From Roseinatronobacter alkalisoli (GTDB taxonomy: Bacteria > Pseudomonadota > Alphaproteobacteria > Rhodobacterales > Rhodobacteraceae), in the NCBI RefSeq assembly GCF_028745735.1, contig NZ_JAQZSM010000003.1, positions 1 to 64,000 on the forward strand: DNA of 64,000 bases. Reading direction: 5' to 3'. Within the stretch, counting starts at the first letter, position 1. Every line of letters begins with the position of its first letter. The notes beneath the pieces are model-generated. The model saw nothing but the letters and a program-made list of their open reading frames with translations. It made no database searches and was not told the DNA's origin. The translations under genes were made by a program, and so were the position numbers. This document shows positions 1 through 8,375 of the stretch, in pieces.

Positions 1-45
1 TGCTTGAAAACGCGCCCTGAGCGCATGCGGCAGTGCTGCTGACAT
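1..45 (-). CDS. 5' end of an unidentified gene cut by the window edge
   Basis: Reading the minus strand, an ATG at 45-43 opens a frame of 15 codons (MSAALPHALRARFQA) that runs off the left edge. An AGGAGG Shine-Dalgarno sequence lies about 7 nt upstream (complement of 53-58), which makes this a convincing translation start. Fifteen residues are too few to name the protein. The basic helical beginning could belong to a transposase or another DNA-binding protein, but that is a guess. The 99 bases between this start and the end of xthA hold no gene that I can see. Confidence 0.55.
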   Translation of the reverse strand, partial: MSAALPHALRARFQA

Positions 46-144
46 GAAACATCCTCCTGCAAAGGATGAATCACAGATCAAACCGAAAGGGAATCCACCG
101 ATTCAAGTTTCAAGTTCGCCGCTTTAAGCAGATTCCGTCATTCA

Positions 145-954
145 TTAAACCGCCAGTTCCGCCCAGATTGGTACATGGTCTGACGGTTTGTCGCCTGCGC
201 GCGCGTCCGTGTCGATCCGGCAGTCGCGCAGCAGATCGGCGGCATGGGCGTTCAGCAGGATGTGGTCAATGCGGATACCATCATTGCGGTTCCATGCCCC
301 GGCCTGATAATCCCAGAATGTGTATTGCCCCGGTGCCTGATTGATGGCGCGAAAAGCATCAGTAAACCCCAGATGCACCATGCGCCGGAACGCCATGCGC
401 GACGGCAGGCGAAACAGCGCATCATCGACCCATGCATCGGGGCGCGCAGCATCTTCGGCCTGCGGGATGATGTTGTAATCGCCCATCACCGCCAGCGGCA
501 TTTCCATCGCCAGAAGGTCACGCAGGCGGTCCTCCATACGGGCCATCCATGCCAGTTTATAGGCATATTTCCCGCCCGCCACTGGCTGGCCCTGCGGGTC
601 CAGCTCCACGGGGTTTCCATTGGGCAGATACAACCCGCACACCCGTAACGCCTGCGCGCTGCCTGTGACCGTGGCTTCGATCCAGCGCGCCTGAACATCC
701 GTGTCATCGCCGGGCAGGCCGCAGACCACATCTTCCAGCGGCAGTTTGCTGGCTATGGCCACGCCGTTGAACCCTTTTTGCCCATGCGTGTGCAGGTTAT
801 AGCCGCGATCCTCGATCAACTCGCGCGGGAATGTCTCGTCAGTGGATTTGATTTCCTGCATCACCAGCAGGTCTGGCGCGGCCTCGTCCAGCCACCGGGT
901 CAGCGCGCCCGCGCGGGCCTTGATACCATTGATGTTGAAACTGGCGATTTTCAT
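145..954 (-). CDS. xthA: Exodeoxyribonuclease III
   Basis: Apurinic/apyrimidinic endonuclease and 3'-5' exonuclease of base-excision repair, 269 aa, the normal family length. The catalytic set of the ExoIII/APE1 fold is visible: N7, E34 in MQEIK, Y109, D159 and N161 in GDYN, and the terminal D259-H260 in SDHVPIW. A longer in-frame ATG exists 40 codons upstream, but the family N-terminus MKIASFNING begins at 954 and has AAGGA about 9 nt before it, so I use this start. The gene stands alone on the minus strand, preceded by a copy of the dispersed palindromic repeat. Confidence 0.95.
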   Translation of the reverse strand: MKIASFNINGIKARAGALTRWLDEAAPDLLVMQEIKSTDETFPRELIEDRGYNLHTHGQKGFNGVAIASKLPLEDVVCGLPGDDTDVQARWIEATVTGSAQALRVCGLYLPNGNPVELDPQGQPVAGGKYAYKLAWMARMEDRLRDLLAMEMPLAVMGDYNIIPQAEDAARPDAWVDDALFRLPSRMAFRRMVHLGFTDAFRAINQAPGQYTFWDYQAGAWNRNDGIRIDHILLNAHAADLLRDCRIDTDARAGDKPSDHVPIWAELAV

Positions 955-1073
955 GATCCGGTCCTTTTGCTGGGCGCAGGGATGGGCTGCTTGTGCCAGT
1001 TCGCGCCCGTGTTGGGCAAGCGCGAAAGCGCCTGATGAGGGGAAGGAGGGGCGATTATGACCTGAAGCAGTCA

Positions 1074-1249
1074 CCCAAAGGCGCGGAGCAAGGCCGCAGG
1101 CCGCCGCACCATCGGCGGGCCGTCCCGCAGCCTGCCGATGACCCGAGGGTAGTTCAAGCCTTTGAAGTCAGGAGTATGCCGCCGGCATAAACTGCATCCC
1201 TGTAACGTGGGATCGGCAGTCCCCGGCCCACCGATAGCGCGGGCTTGAT
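1074..1249 (-). repeat. Dispersed ~178-bp palindromic element, copy 1
   Basis: Full-length copy in reverse orientation, filling most of the 303-base gap between the 3' end of the 1258-1881 gene and the start of xthA. It shows the shared blocks of the family: an AAGCCCGCGC left end, GGTGGGCCGGGG, TGCCGAT, a GCGGCAT centre, GGCAGGCTGCGGGACGG and a CTCCGCGCCTTTGGG right end. The outer arms are inverted repeats of each other. Just outside the right end it carries CCTGAAGCAGTCAC (plus strand, 1060-1073), which copy 2 also has. The rest of the gap (955-1073) is only the xthA leader. It lies downstream of the unknown minus-strand gene. Confidence 0.85.
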
Positions 1250-1257
1250 CCAGGCAC

Positions 1258-1881
1258 CTACTGGCGCGGGGGGATACGCGCTGACAGGCGTAGCGCATGG
1301 GCGGGGTTATCGGCGACAGCGGGCAAAACAGGGTCATAGGCTGCCCGGATGACATCTGCAATTTCGGGCCGCAGGATCGTCTGGTCCTGATGCACAGCCA
1401 GTGCAGATATGTCTGTGAATGCGCGTTCGGACCACAGCAGAATGACCTGCACCGCCTGTGACAGTGCCAGCACGTCCGCAGGCACGTGGGAGAGTGACTC
1501 ATCCATGCGGATAAACACGAAAGCCGCGCGAATGGCGTTCTGGTCGTCAAACCGGAACACACGGTACTGGTTCGCGCCCGCCGCCTGCAACCGCGCGACC
1601 AATGGGTCAAGCCCGTCAACAAGCTGATCCAGATTCGGCACTTCCAGCAATTCCGCCCATTCGCGAAAGACGAAGATCATCAGGTTCGCGCCAAGTTCAG
1701 GGTCCGTTTCGGCCATTTTGTGACTAGCAAGCGCAACAACGGCTTCGATTGCGCCCTTCATGGTGGCCAGCGTGGCATCATCCACGCCAAAGATGACCGG
1801 CACAATGGGCCGCCCCCAGCGCGCGCAAAGGAAGCTGCCATCGGAACGGGTGAAAAGCGGTTCAATCTGGTCTGGTGTCAT
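1258..1881 (-). CDS. Conserved protein of unknown function
   Basis: 207 aa beginning MTPDQIEPLFTRSDG. This start is chosen over one 17 codons upstream because AGGAGG sits 5 nt before the ATG. I recognise no catalytic motif, signal peptide or membrane segment. The protein appears to be a soluble mixed alpha/beta protein rich in hydrophobic helices, with a central ..FRFDDQNAIRAAFVF.. stretch. It is monocistronic, with a repeat element directly after its stop codon. I can offer no function from the context. Confidence 0.7.
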   Translation of the reverse strand: MTPDQIEPLFTRSDGSFLCARWGRPIVPVIFGVDDATLATMKGAIEAVVALASHKMAETDPELGANLMIFVFREWAELLEVPNLDQLVDGLDPLVARLQAAGANQYRVFRFDDQNAIRAAFVFIRMDESLSHVPADVLALSQAVQVILLWSERAFTDISALAVHQDQTILRPEIADVIRAAYDPVLPAVADNPAHALRLSARIPPRQ

Positions 1882-2017
1882 GGGGCCTCCTGCTGGCGGG
1901 TCTGGCATAAAGCGCGGGCCGGCCCGGCGCAAGCTGTCGCAGGGGTGTCACAAAGGCGTGACAGTGCCGCAACCCCAAAGTATAGAAGCGAAATCAGGGA
2001 AAAGGCGGGGCCGGGAC

Positions 2018-2908
2018 GTGATCCGAATCTTGTGTGTGACGCTGGCACTGGTGGCCATACCTGCAAGCGCGGATGCGCAGTTGCGCGTGGATGACGCGCT
2101 GGTCTATCTGGAGCAGGGCGAAGGCGATACAGCGGTTCAGATACTGGTTCGGCTGGCGGCGCGAGGGGATGTGCTGGCGCAGTATAATCTGGGTGTTCTG
2201 GCGCTGACGGGGCAGGGCGGCATGGACAATGAACAGGCCGCGCATTGGTTGCATCAGGCCGCGCAGGCAGGGTATCTGCGCGCGCAGACCGCGCTGGCGG
2301 ATCTGATGCTTGACCGGCAGGACTGGGCGCAGGCCGCGCATTGGTATGAACAGGCCGCGCAGGCAGGCGATGTGACCGCGCAATTCATGTCCGGTTTTTT
2401 CCATGATCAGGCGCTGGCCGGACAACAAGACCTGCATGCCGCTGCGCATTGGTATGAAATGGCCGCAACTCAAGGGCACCTTCAGGCCCAGTTCGCGCTG
2501 GCCACCCTGCTGGCGGAACAGGACAAACCTGAACAAGCCGCGCATTGGTTTGAACATGCCGCGTTGCAGGGCCATGCTGTGGCGCAGTTTGAACTGGCGC
2601 GCGCACTTGCCGCCGGTGACGGGCTGGCGCAGGACAGAAATGCTGCGCGCGGCTGGTATCTGCGTGCGGCGCGCGCGGGGTTCGGGCCTGCGATGTATAA
2701 TCTGGCGCTGATGCAGGCGCGCGGGCAGGGCGGGCACCGAAGTTACCGCGTTGCACTGGCATGGGCGTTGAACGCCCAAGCCGCAGGTCATGACCCCGCG
2801 CAGGAATTGATATACGCCCTGCGCGACGTCATGCACGCGGATGCGCAGGCAGATGCCGCAGCACTGGCGCAAAGCTGCATGGATATGCAGGCTGAAGCGT
2901 GTGACTGA
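2018..2908 (+). CDS. Exported Sel1-like repeat protein
   Basis: 296 aa. The first 22 residues form a Sec signal peptide (hydrophobic LCVTLALVAIPASA, cleavage near ADA-Q). The mature part is a chain of about six Sel1/TPR-like repeats of roughly 36 residues with the recurring pattern AAHWYEQAAQAG...AQ..L, for example around residues 65, 100, 135 and 170. Such solenoids bind partner proteins in the periplasm. The start is a GTG; an open frame continues far upstream but overlaps the preceding gene on the other strand, and the GTG gives a proper signal peptide. Partner and role are unknown. A CDS-free stretch with a terminator follows. Confidence 0.8.
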   Translation: MIRILCVTLALVAIPASADAQLRVDDALVYLEQGEGDTAVQILVRLAARGDVLAQYNLGVLALTGQGGMDNEQAAHWLHQAAQAGYLRAQTALADLMLDRQDWAQAAHWYEQAAQAGDVTAQFMSGFFHDQALAGQQDLHAAAHWYEMAATQGHLQAQFALATLLAEQDKPEQAAHWFEHAALQGHAVAQFELARALAAGDGLAQDRNAARGWYLRAARAGFGPAMYNLALMQARGQGGHRSYRVALAWALNAQAAGHDPAQELIYALRDVMHADAQADAAALAQSCMDMQAEACD

Positions 2909-3031
2909 CGGCTGCGCTGGCATGTGGTCAAGCGTTGAATGACGGTGGTTCCGGCGTTTCAGATATTGATGCATTCACCAAGCCCGCGCTTTGGGATGTG
3001 CATACAAACCGTTTCAAGCAGACCCAAGCAA

Positions 3032-3060
3032 AAAGGCCGGTGCAGATGCAACCGGCCTTT
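3032..3060 (-). terminator. Rho-independent terminator of the sdh operon
   Basis: AAAGGCCGGT and ACCGGCCTTT form a perfect 10-bp stem around a short loop. The A/T ends make it work in both directions. It lies 27 bases after the sdhB stop and also closes the convergent Sel1 gene. Confidence 0.85.
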
Positions 3061-3086
3061 CCTGTCAGATCACGCGCGCGCAGTGG

Positions 3087-3866
3087 TCAATGCGTGCGGG
3101 AAATCATCATTTTTTTGACTTCGGCAATGGCCTTGGCCGGGTTCAGCCCTTTGGGGCAGGTCTGCGCGCAGTTCATGATCGTGTGGCAGCGATACAGCTT
3201 GAACGGGTCATGCAGGTCATCCAGACGTTCACCCGTTGCTTCATCGCGGGAATCGATCAGCCAGCGATAGGCATGCAGCAACGCTGCCGGACCAAGGTAG
3301 CGGTCACCATTCCACCAATAGCTGGGGCAGGATGTCGAACAGCACGCGCACATCACGCATTCATAAAGCCCGTCCAGTTTTTCGCGGTCTTCAATCGACT
3401 GTTTCCATTCCTTGGCGGGGGTATTTGACCTGGTTTCCAGCCAAGGCTTGACCGAAGCATGCTGTGCGTAGAAATGCGTCAGGTCCGGCACCAGATCCTT
3501 GACCACCGGCATATGCGGCAGCGGGTAGATTTTGACATCCCCCTTCACGTCATCCATGCCGAAGATACAGGCCAGCCGGTTCTGCCCGTCGATATTCATC
3601 GCGCAAGACCCGCAAATCCCCTCGCGGCAGGACCGCCGGAAGGTCAGCGTGGGGTCGATTTCATTCTTGATCTTGATAAGCGCATCAAGAATCATCGGAC
3701 CGCAATTGTCCATATCGACGAAATAGGTATCAACACGCGGGTTTTCCCCGTCATCGGGGTTCCAGCGATAGATCTGGAATTTGCGCAGATTGGTGGCGCC
3801 ATCGGGCTTGGGCCAGGTCTTACCGGTGCGCATCTGGCTGTTCTTGGGCAGGGTCAGTTGGACCAT
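3087..3866 (-). CDS. sdhB: Succinate dehydrogenase iron-sulfur subunit
   Basis: 259 aa electron-transfer subunit of complex II, on the cytoplasmic face, passing electrons from SdhA to the membrane quinone site. An N-terminal plant-type ferredoxin domain carries the [2Fe-2S] ligands C80, C85, C88 and C100 (CREGICGSC). The C-terminal domain has C170/C173/C176 and C180, then C227/C233/C237, for the [4Fe-4S] and [3Fe-4S] clusters. The ATG at 3866 is preceded by AAGGAGG at ideal spacing. It is the last gene of the sdhCDA-lipoprotein-sdhB operon and is followed by a terminator. Confidence 0.98.
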   Translation of the reverse strand: MVQLTLPKNSQMRTGKTWPKPDGATNLRKFQIYRWNPDDGENPRVDTYFVDMDNCGPMILDALIKIKNEIDPTLTFRRSCREGICGSCAMNIDGQNRLACIFGMDDVKGDVKIYPLPHMPVVKDLVPDLTHFYAQHASVKPWLETRSNTPAKEWKQSIEDREKLDGLYECVMCACCSTSCPSYWWNGDRYLGPAALLHAYRWLIDSRDEATGERLDDLHDPFKLYRCHTIMNCAQTCPKGLNPAKAIAEVKKMMISRTH

Positions 3867-3876
3867 TTTCGCCTCC

Positions 3877-4206
3877 TTAAAGCAGGAACGGGGCAAGCCC
3901 GTCTGTGGCTAGACATCTAATCGTTTCGGGTCGCGTGGCGATTTCGACCACCAGCGCGTTCGTTTGGGGGCTGATGGTGGGTTGCCCCGCTGCCAGTGCA
4001 AGCCGCGTCAATTCGCTTGCGCTGGCGTTGTTGATCACGCAATCGCTGGCAGGTTCCAACGGCACGCCGGGAAAGTTATCCGCCAGCGCAGGGCGCACGA
4101 CACTGCGCGCCGCGTCGCGCGCCAGCTGGTCTTGCATATCGGCACAGGCGGATAGTGCCAGAAGCGCAGCACAGGCCAACCCTATGTGTATTCTCAGACC
4201 AGTCAA
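3877..4206 (-). CDS. Small lipoprotein inside the sdh operon
   Basis: About 109 aa from a TTG codon at 4206 that has AGGAGA 6 nt upstream; an in-frame ATG at 4230 lacks a good ribosome site. The N-terminus is a lipoprotein signal (LALLALSAC, lipobox LSAC), so the mature protein should be lipid-anchored in the periplasm. The remainder has two more cysteines (DCVINN and IRCLA) and no domain that I know. It sits 10 bp before sdhB and shortly after sdhA in one transcript. Small genes at this place are common in Rhodobacteraceae as far as I recall, but no function is known to me. A role in complex II assembly is only inferred from position. Confidence 0.75.
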   Translation of the reverse strand: MTGLRIHIGLACAALLALSACADMQDQLARDAARSVVRPALADNFPGVPLEPASDCVINNASASELTRLALAAGQPTISPQTNALVVEIATRPETIRCLATDGLAPFLL

Positions 4207-4244
4207 AACGTGTCTCCTGATGAAAGCCATCGGCGCCCGGCCCG

Positions 4245-6050
4245 TCAGAACTTGCGCTCGGCGGGGGCGATTTTCTTCAGCGAGATGCCGCCTTCGGATT
4301 CGGGCGTCAGCGGGTCGGTATGGACCGGACGGTAATCCAGCCGCACTGTCGCGCCATCCACCCAGGCCAGCGTGTGCTTGCGCCAGGTGGCGTCATCGCG
4401 GTCGGGGTAATCCTCATGCGCGTGGGCACCGCGCGATTCCTTGCGCGCCTCTGCCCCCGTGATGGTTGTCAGCGCACAGGGCATCAGGTTGTCCAGTTCC
4501 AGCGTTTCCATCAGGTCGCTGTTCCAGATCAGGCTGCGGTCCGTGACCTTCAGATCGCCCATCCTGCCCGCAATTTCCTGCATCTTGCCGCAACCTTCGG
4601 CCAGGGTCTTGTCTGTGCGGAACACCGCCGCATCCGCTTGCATCGCCTTCTGCATGTCCAGCCGCAAATCCGCAGTGGGCACTGCGCCGTTGAAATTGCG
4701 GAAATTGTCGAACCGTTCCAGCGCCTTGTCCACGCTGGCCTTGTTCAGCACCGGATTGGGTGCTTTCGGGTCCACGACCTGACCGGCGCGGATGGCCGCA
4801 GCCCGCCCGAAGACCACAAGGTCAATCAGCGAATTGGATCCAAGCCGGTTTGCGCCATGCACCGATGCACAGGCGGCTTCGCCCACGGCCATCAGGCCCG
4901 GTGCCACACGGTCGGGGTTTTCCGCATCCGCGTTCAGCACTTCGCCCCAGTAATTCGTCGGGATGCCGCCCATATTGTAATGCACGGTCGGCAGAACCGG
5001 GATCGGTTCCTTGTTCACATCCACCCCCGCAAAGACGCGCGCGGATTCGGAAATACCGGGCAAGCGCAGTTTCAGGGTTTCAGGCGGCAGGTGGTTCAGG
5101 TGCAGGTGGATATGGTCCTTGCCATCGCCCACACCGCGCCCTTCGCGGATTTCCATTGTCATGCAGCGGCTGACATAATCGCGCGGGGCCAGATCCTTGT
5201 AATGGGGCGCATAGCGTTCCATGAAACGCTCGCCCTCGGCATTGGTCAGATAACCGCCTTCGCCGCGCGCGCCTTCGGTGATCAGGCAGCCCGCGCCGTA
5301 AATGCCGGTGGGGTGGAACTGCACGAATTCCATGTCCTGAAGCGGCAGACCCGCGCGCGCAATCATCCCGTTGCCGTCGCCGGTGCAGGTATGGGCGGAT
5401 GTGGCGCTGAAATAGGCGCGGCCATAGCCGCCTGTGGCCAGCACCACCATTTTGGCGCTGAACAGATGCAACGTGCCATCATCCAGTTTCCACGCCAGAA
5501 CGCCCTGACACACGCCATCTTCGGACATGATCAGGTCAGTGGCGAAATACTCGATGAAGAATTCGGCCTTCTGCTTGACCGACTGGCCATACAGCGTGTG
5601 CAGCATGGCGTGTCCGGTGCGGTCAGCGGCAGCACAGGTGCGCTGCACGGGCGGGCCTTCGCCGAATTCGGTTGTGTGGCCGCCAAAGGGGCGCTGATAG
5701 ATCCTGCCATCCTCGGTGCGCGAAAACGGCACACCGTAATGTTCCAGCTCATACACGGCCTTGGGGGCTTCGCGCGCCAGATATTCCATGGCGTCCGTAT
5801 CGCCCAGCCAGTCCGACCCTTTTACAGTGTCATACATATGCCATTGCCAATGGTCCGGACCCATATTCGACAGGCTTGCGGCAATGCCGCCCTGAGCGGC
5901 CACAGTATGGCTACGGGTCGGGAATACCTTGGTGACACAGGCGGTTTTCAACCCCTGTTCGGCCATGCCAAGGGTTGCGCGCAACCCCGCGCCGCCCGCG
6001 CCGACCACGACCACATCATAGGTATGTTCTTCGATCTTGTAAGCAGACAT
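4245..6050 (-). CDS. sdhA: Succinate dehydrogenase flavoprotein subunit
   Basis: 601 aa catalytic subunit of complex II, oxidising succinate to fumarate. GAGGAGLRA near residue 17 is the FAD dinucleotide fold. [10 protein letters not shown] around residue 47 contains the histidine to which FAD is covalently attached. FVQFHPTG and the [11 protein letters not shown] segment near residue 395 belong to the substrate and FAD site. Length is normal. GAGGAAAAGAC precedes the ATG. It follows sdhD by 9 bp and precedes the small lipoprotein gene. Confidence 0.98.
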   Translation of the reverse strand: MSAYKIEEHTYDVVVVGAGGAGLRATLGMAEQGLKTACVTKVFPTRSHTVAAQGGIAASLSNMGPDHWQWHMYDTVKGSDWLGDTDAMEYLAREAPKAVYELEHYGVPFSRTEDGRIYQRPFGGHTTEFGEGPPVQRTCAAADRTGHAMLHTLYGQSVKQKAEFFIEYFATDLIMSEDGVCQGVLAWKLDDGTLHLFSAKMVVLATGGYGRAYFSATSAHTCTGDGNGMIARAGLPLQDMEFVQFHPTGIYGAGCLITEGARGEGGYLTNAEGERFMERYAPHYKDLAPRDYVSRCMTMEIREGRGVGDGKDHIHLHLNHLPPETLKLRLPGISESARVFAGVDVNKEPIPVLPTVHYNMGGIPTNYWGEVLNADAENPDRVAPGLMAVGEAACASVHGANRLGSNSLIDLVVFGRAAAIRAGQVVDPKAPNPVLNKASVDKALERFDNFRNFNGAVPTADLRLDMQKAMQADAAVFRTDKTLAEGCGKMQEIAGRMGDLKVTDRSLIWNSDLMETLELDNLMPCALTTITGAEARKESRGAHAHEDYPDRDDATWRKHTLAWVDGATVRLDYRPVHTDPLTPESEGGISLKKIAPAERKF

Positions 6051-6059
6051 GTCTTTTCC

Positions 6060-6440
6060 TCAGGCGCTGAACAGGACGGATGCAACCGACAGGACACCGG
6101 CAACGCCGAAGGCCCAGCACAGCAATGTATTGGCCACAAGCGCCACAGTGCGCGCCGATTTGTTTGGCACATAGTCTTCCAGCACAGTTTGCAGCCCCTG
6201 CTGCAGATGCGCGAAAACAGCGATGATGAACAACACCGCGACCAATGCGTGCCACAGGTTGGAATAGGTGGCGACGAATGCGTCATACCCCGATCCCAAT
6301 GCGCGCCCGAACGGTATGATGAACAGCAATGTCAACGGAATCAGCGCAACAGAGGTGATGCGCTGTGACCACCAGTGATGCGCGCCTTCGCCTGCGGAAC
6401 CGGACCCGTGTACGCGGGCATAATCTGTCTTGAATCCCAT
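6060..6440 (-). CDS. sdhD: Succinate dehydrogenase membrane anchor subunit
   Basis: 126 aa inner-membrane protein with three hydrophobic helices, about residues 28-48, 62-85 and 97-122. The HHWWSQRITSVAL segment before helix 1 and the HLQQGLQTVLEDYV stretch after helix 2 are typical of alphaproteobacterial SdhD; the latter region holds the haem-ligand and quinone-site residues of the family. It lies between sdhC and sdhA in the conserved CDAB order. Confidence 0.95.
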   Translation of the reverse strand: MGFKTDYARVHGSGSAGEGAHHWWSQRITSVALIPLTLLFIIPFGRALGSGYDAFVATYSNLWHALVAVLFIIAVFAHLQQGLQTVLEDYVPNKSARTVALVANTLLCWAFGVAGVLSVASVLFSA

Positions 6441-6454
6441 GATCCTGCCCTTTC

Positions 6455-6838
6455 CTAGATGATGATGATCGTCAGAGCTGTCATCACGACAGTCCCTGCA
6501 AAGACGACATAGGTTGTCTTTTCAACGATCGCGACACCCATCATGCGGCCAGTGTCCCAGATCAGGTGCCGGATCGAATTCAGCATGTGGTACCAAAGTG
6601 CCGCCAGCGACCCGATCAGCACCAGATGCCCCAATATGGAAGTCAGCAGACCATCGACAAATTCGAAATATGCAGGCCCGAATGCCCCGGCGGCAAACCA
6701 CCAGATGATCAGCATTGCAGCAAATGTCATGCCGATACCGGTAATCCGGTTCAGGATAGACGAAATGGCAGCCAGTGGCAGGCGGTAGATCTGCAGATGC
6801 GGGGAAAGCGGGCGGTTGCCCCTGTTCACGTCGGCCAT
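6455..6838 (-). CDS. sdhC: Succinate dehydrogenase cytochrome b556 subunit
   Basis: 127 aa inner-membrane subunit. RPLSPHLQIYRLP near residue 7 is the family signature, followed by SILNRITGIGM (quinone site) and three membrane helices. H82 region WYHMLNSIRHLIWD contains the conserved haem-ligand histidine. The ATG at 6838 starts the family N-terminus and has AAGGGAG upstream; an ATG 24 codons earlier is rejected. First gene of the sdh operon, under the palindrome-rich region at 6914-7055. Confidence 0.95.
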   Translation of the reverse strand: MADVNRGNRPLSPHLQIYRLPLAAISSILNRITGIGMTFAAMLIIWWFAAGAFGPAYFEFVDGLLTSILGHLVLIGSLAALWYHMLNSIRHLIWDTGRMMGVAIVEKTTYVVFAGTVVMTALTIIII

Positions 6839-6913
6839 ATATGGCTCCCTTCTGTCTGGCGGGCTGCACGCGGCAGCCTGGCTCAAGTGCCTCAGCTCTG
6901 GTCCTTTCAATAG

Positions 6914-7055
6914 CGGATTTTACGCGAATGTCACGCGCCGTGGCAGGTTTGAACCGTAAAATCCGTTACGTTTGCGATAAAATCGCAGGCAAAATGAAAA
7001 ATGTGATCACACGCCGCCAGCTTGTGATCACATTTCTTGCCGCTATGTGATCACC
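6914..7055 (-). promoter_or_regulatory. Palindrome-rich regulatory region upstream of sdhC
   Basis: The 248 bases between sdhC and mch are A/T-richer than their surroundings and hold several dyads. TGTGATCACA occurs at 7002-7011 and 7023-7032, and TGTGATCACC at 7046-7055, with starts 21 and 23 bp apart, about two helix turns. GCGATaaaATCGC lies at 6974-6986. An 11-bp perfect inverted repeat, CGGATTTTACG (6914-6924) and CGTAAAATCCG (6955-6965), can form a hairpin nearer to sdhC. Since the upstream gene mch reads in the same direction, these sites most likely govern sdhCDAB. The binding protein is not identified here; the GntR gene at 49690 is a candidate because its promoter shares two of these motifs. 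Confidence 0.65.
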
Positions 7056-7086
7056 TGTCCGCAAAACCTCCGACTCGGGCCGCATT

Positions 7087-8115
7087 CTAGCGTGGGACCA
7101 GCACCCAGTAATCCAGATCCAACAGCACATCGGGATGATACTTGCCGTCCTCACCGCGCAATATGCCGGCCGCGCCCCTGGTCGCCACCAGCCGCAACCG
7201 CAGCGCGCCGACACCGGGGGCAGGGGTCTCTGCCCGGTCCAGTACTTCCGACCAGGCGCGTACAGTGTCACCCGCAAAACAGGGGTTGGCATGGGCGCCT
7301 GCATTGATCGCCACAATCATCTGCGCATTGGCCAGCCCGTTGAACGACAGCGCGCGGGCAAGCGATATGACATGCCCGCCATAGATCAGCCGCTTGCCAT
7401 CGGGGCGGAATGTGGCGTCAAAATGCACCTTGGCGGTGTTCTGCCACAGGCGCGTGGCCAGCATATGTTCTGCCTCTTCAATGGTGACGCCATCCACATG
7501 GTCAATCACCTCGCCCACAGTGTAATCGCCCCAGCGATGCGGCTCTCCCGCGGCGGCGAAATCATAGCGGGTGAAATCCAGCCCCTCTGGCAGGGTCAGA
7601 TCCTGCGCGCCCACCACCTGCGGCAGATCGGGCACGAGTGTTTCAGGGGCAGGTGCATCCGGATCGCGTTTGCGCACCATTACCCAGCGCACATAGTCCA
7701 GCACCACTTCGCCGCGCTGGTTGCGCCCGCGCGTGCGCACAAAAACGACACCGGATTTGCCGTTGGAATTCTGCTTCAGCCCGATGACTTCGGAACTGCT
7801 TGTCAATGTGTCACCGGGATAGACGGGGCGCAAAAACCGCCCCGCCGCATAGCCCAGATTGGCCACTGCGTTCAGGCTGATATCAGGCACCGATTTGCCG
7901 AATATGATGTGAAAGGCAATCAGGTCATCCACAGGGCTGCCGGGCAGGCCACAGGCGCGCGCAAATTCATCGGATGAATAAAGCGCCCCACGCGCCGGAT
8001 AAAGCGCATGATAAAGCGCGCGCTCCCCGCCCGAAACCGTGCGCGGCACAGCATGGGAAATCACCTGCCCGATCTGGTAATCCTCAAAGAAATGCCCCGC
8101 ACTGGTCTTGCTCAT
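7087..8115 (-). CDS. mch: Mesaconyl-CoA hydratase
   Basis: 342 aa, close to the 343 aa of the Rhodobacter enzyme. It interconverts mesaconyl-C1-CoA and beta-methylmalyl-CoA in the ethylmalonyl-CoA pathway for acetyl-CoA assimilation. The protein is a tandem of two MaoC-like hotdog domains: the first from FFEDYQIGQ, with SPVDDLIAFHIIFG, and the second with ..WGDYTVGE..DHVDG. and RLIYGGHVISLARALSF. The ATG at 8115 (MSKTSAGHFF) fits the family; a start nine codons upstream is possible. It follows the DUF1737, nnrU and mcl2 genes on the same strand, so two enzymes of one pathway are co-located. Confidence 0.9.
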   Translation of the reverse strand: MSKTSAGHFFEDYQIGQVISHAVPRTVSGGERALYHALYPARGALYSSDEFARACGLPGSPVDDLIAFHIIFGKSVPDISLNAVANLGYAAGRFLRPVYPGDTLTSSSEVIGLKQNSNGKSGVVFVRTRGRNQRGEVVLDYVRWVMVRKRDPDAPAPETLVPDLPQVVGAQDLTLPEGLDFTRYDFAAAGEPHRWGDYTVGEVIDHVDGVTIEEAEHMLATRLWQNTAKVHFDATFRPDGKRLIYGGHVISLARALSFNGLANAQMIVAINAGAHANPCFAGDTVRAWSEVLDRAETPAPGVGALRLRLVATRGAAGILRGEDGKYHPDVLLDLDYWVLVPR

Positions 8116-8168
8116 CCTGCCCTCTTCATCCTGGAAAAACACTTATTCTGACGGAAGCTTCGTGCCTG

Positions 8169-8372
8169 TCACAGGCTGCCAAGCCGGATTTCAGGGTCAT
8201 ACTCGCCCTCTACATCCTTTATGACGGCCTGTGCGCAGCGCATGGTTCCCGTGGCCGGGTCATGGGCATAGGCGGGGGAGCCGTGTAATTCCCAGCCCTT
8301 GGACAGGGCTTCTGTCACCTTGTGGCAAAAGGCCGCTGTGTCTTCTGCGGTCAGCAAACGATAGGCACGCAT
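8169..8372 (-). CDS. DUF1737 domain protein
   Basis: 67 aa. A single small domain with the family pattern YRLLTAEDTAAFCHKV...GWELHGSPAY and a C-terminal QAVIK segment. DUF1737 has no assigned biochemical role. GGAGG precedes the ATG, and the gene begins 3 bp after the nnrU stop, so it is translated from the mcl2-nnrU-mch transcript. Confidence 0.8.
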   Translation of the reverse strand: MRAYRLLTAEDTAAFCHKVTEALSKGWELHGSPAYAHDPATGTMRCAQAVIKDVEGEYDPEIRLGSL

Positions 8373-8375
8373 GAT

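Noticed and set aside
4320-6368. 682-codon open frame antisense to sdhA and sdhD
   Set aside because: High GC content removes stops on the antisense strand; the product has no recognisable domain and the minus-strand genes are certain.
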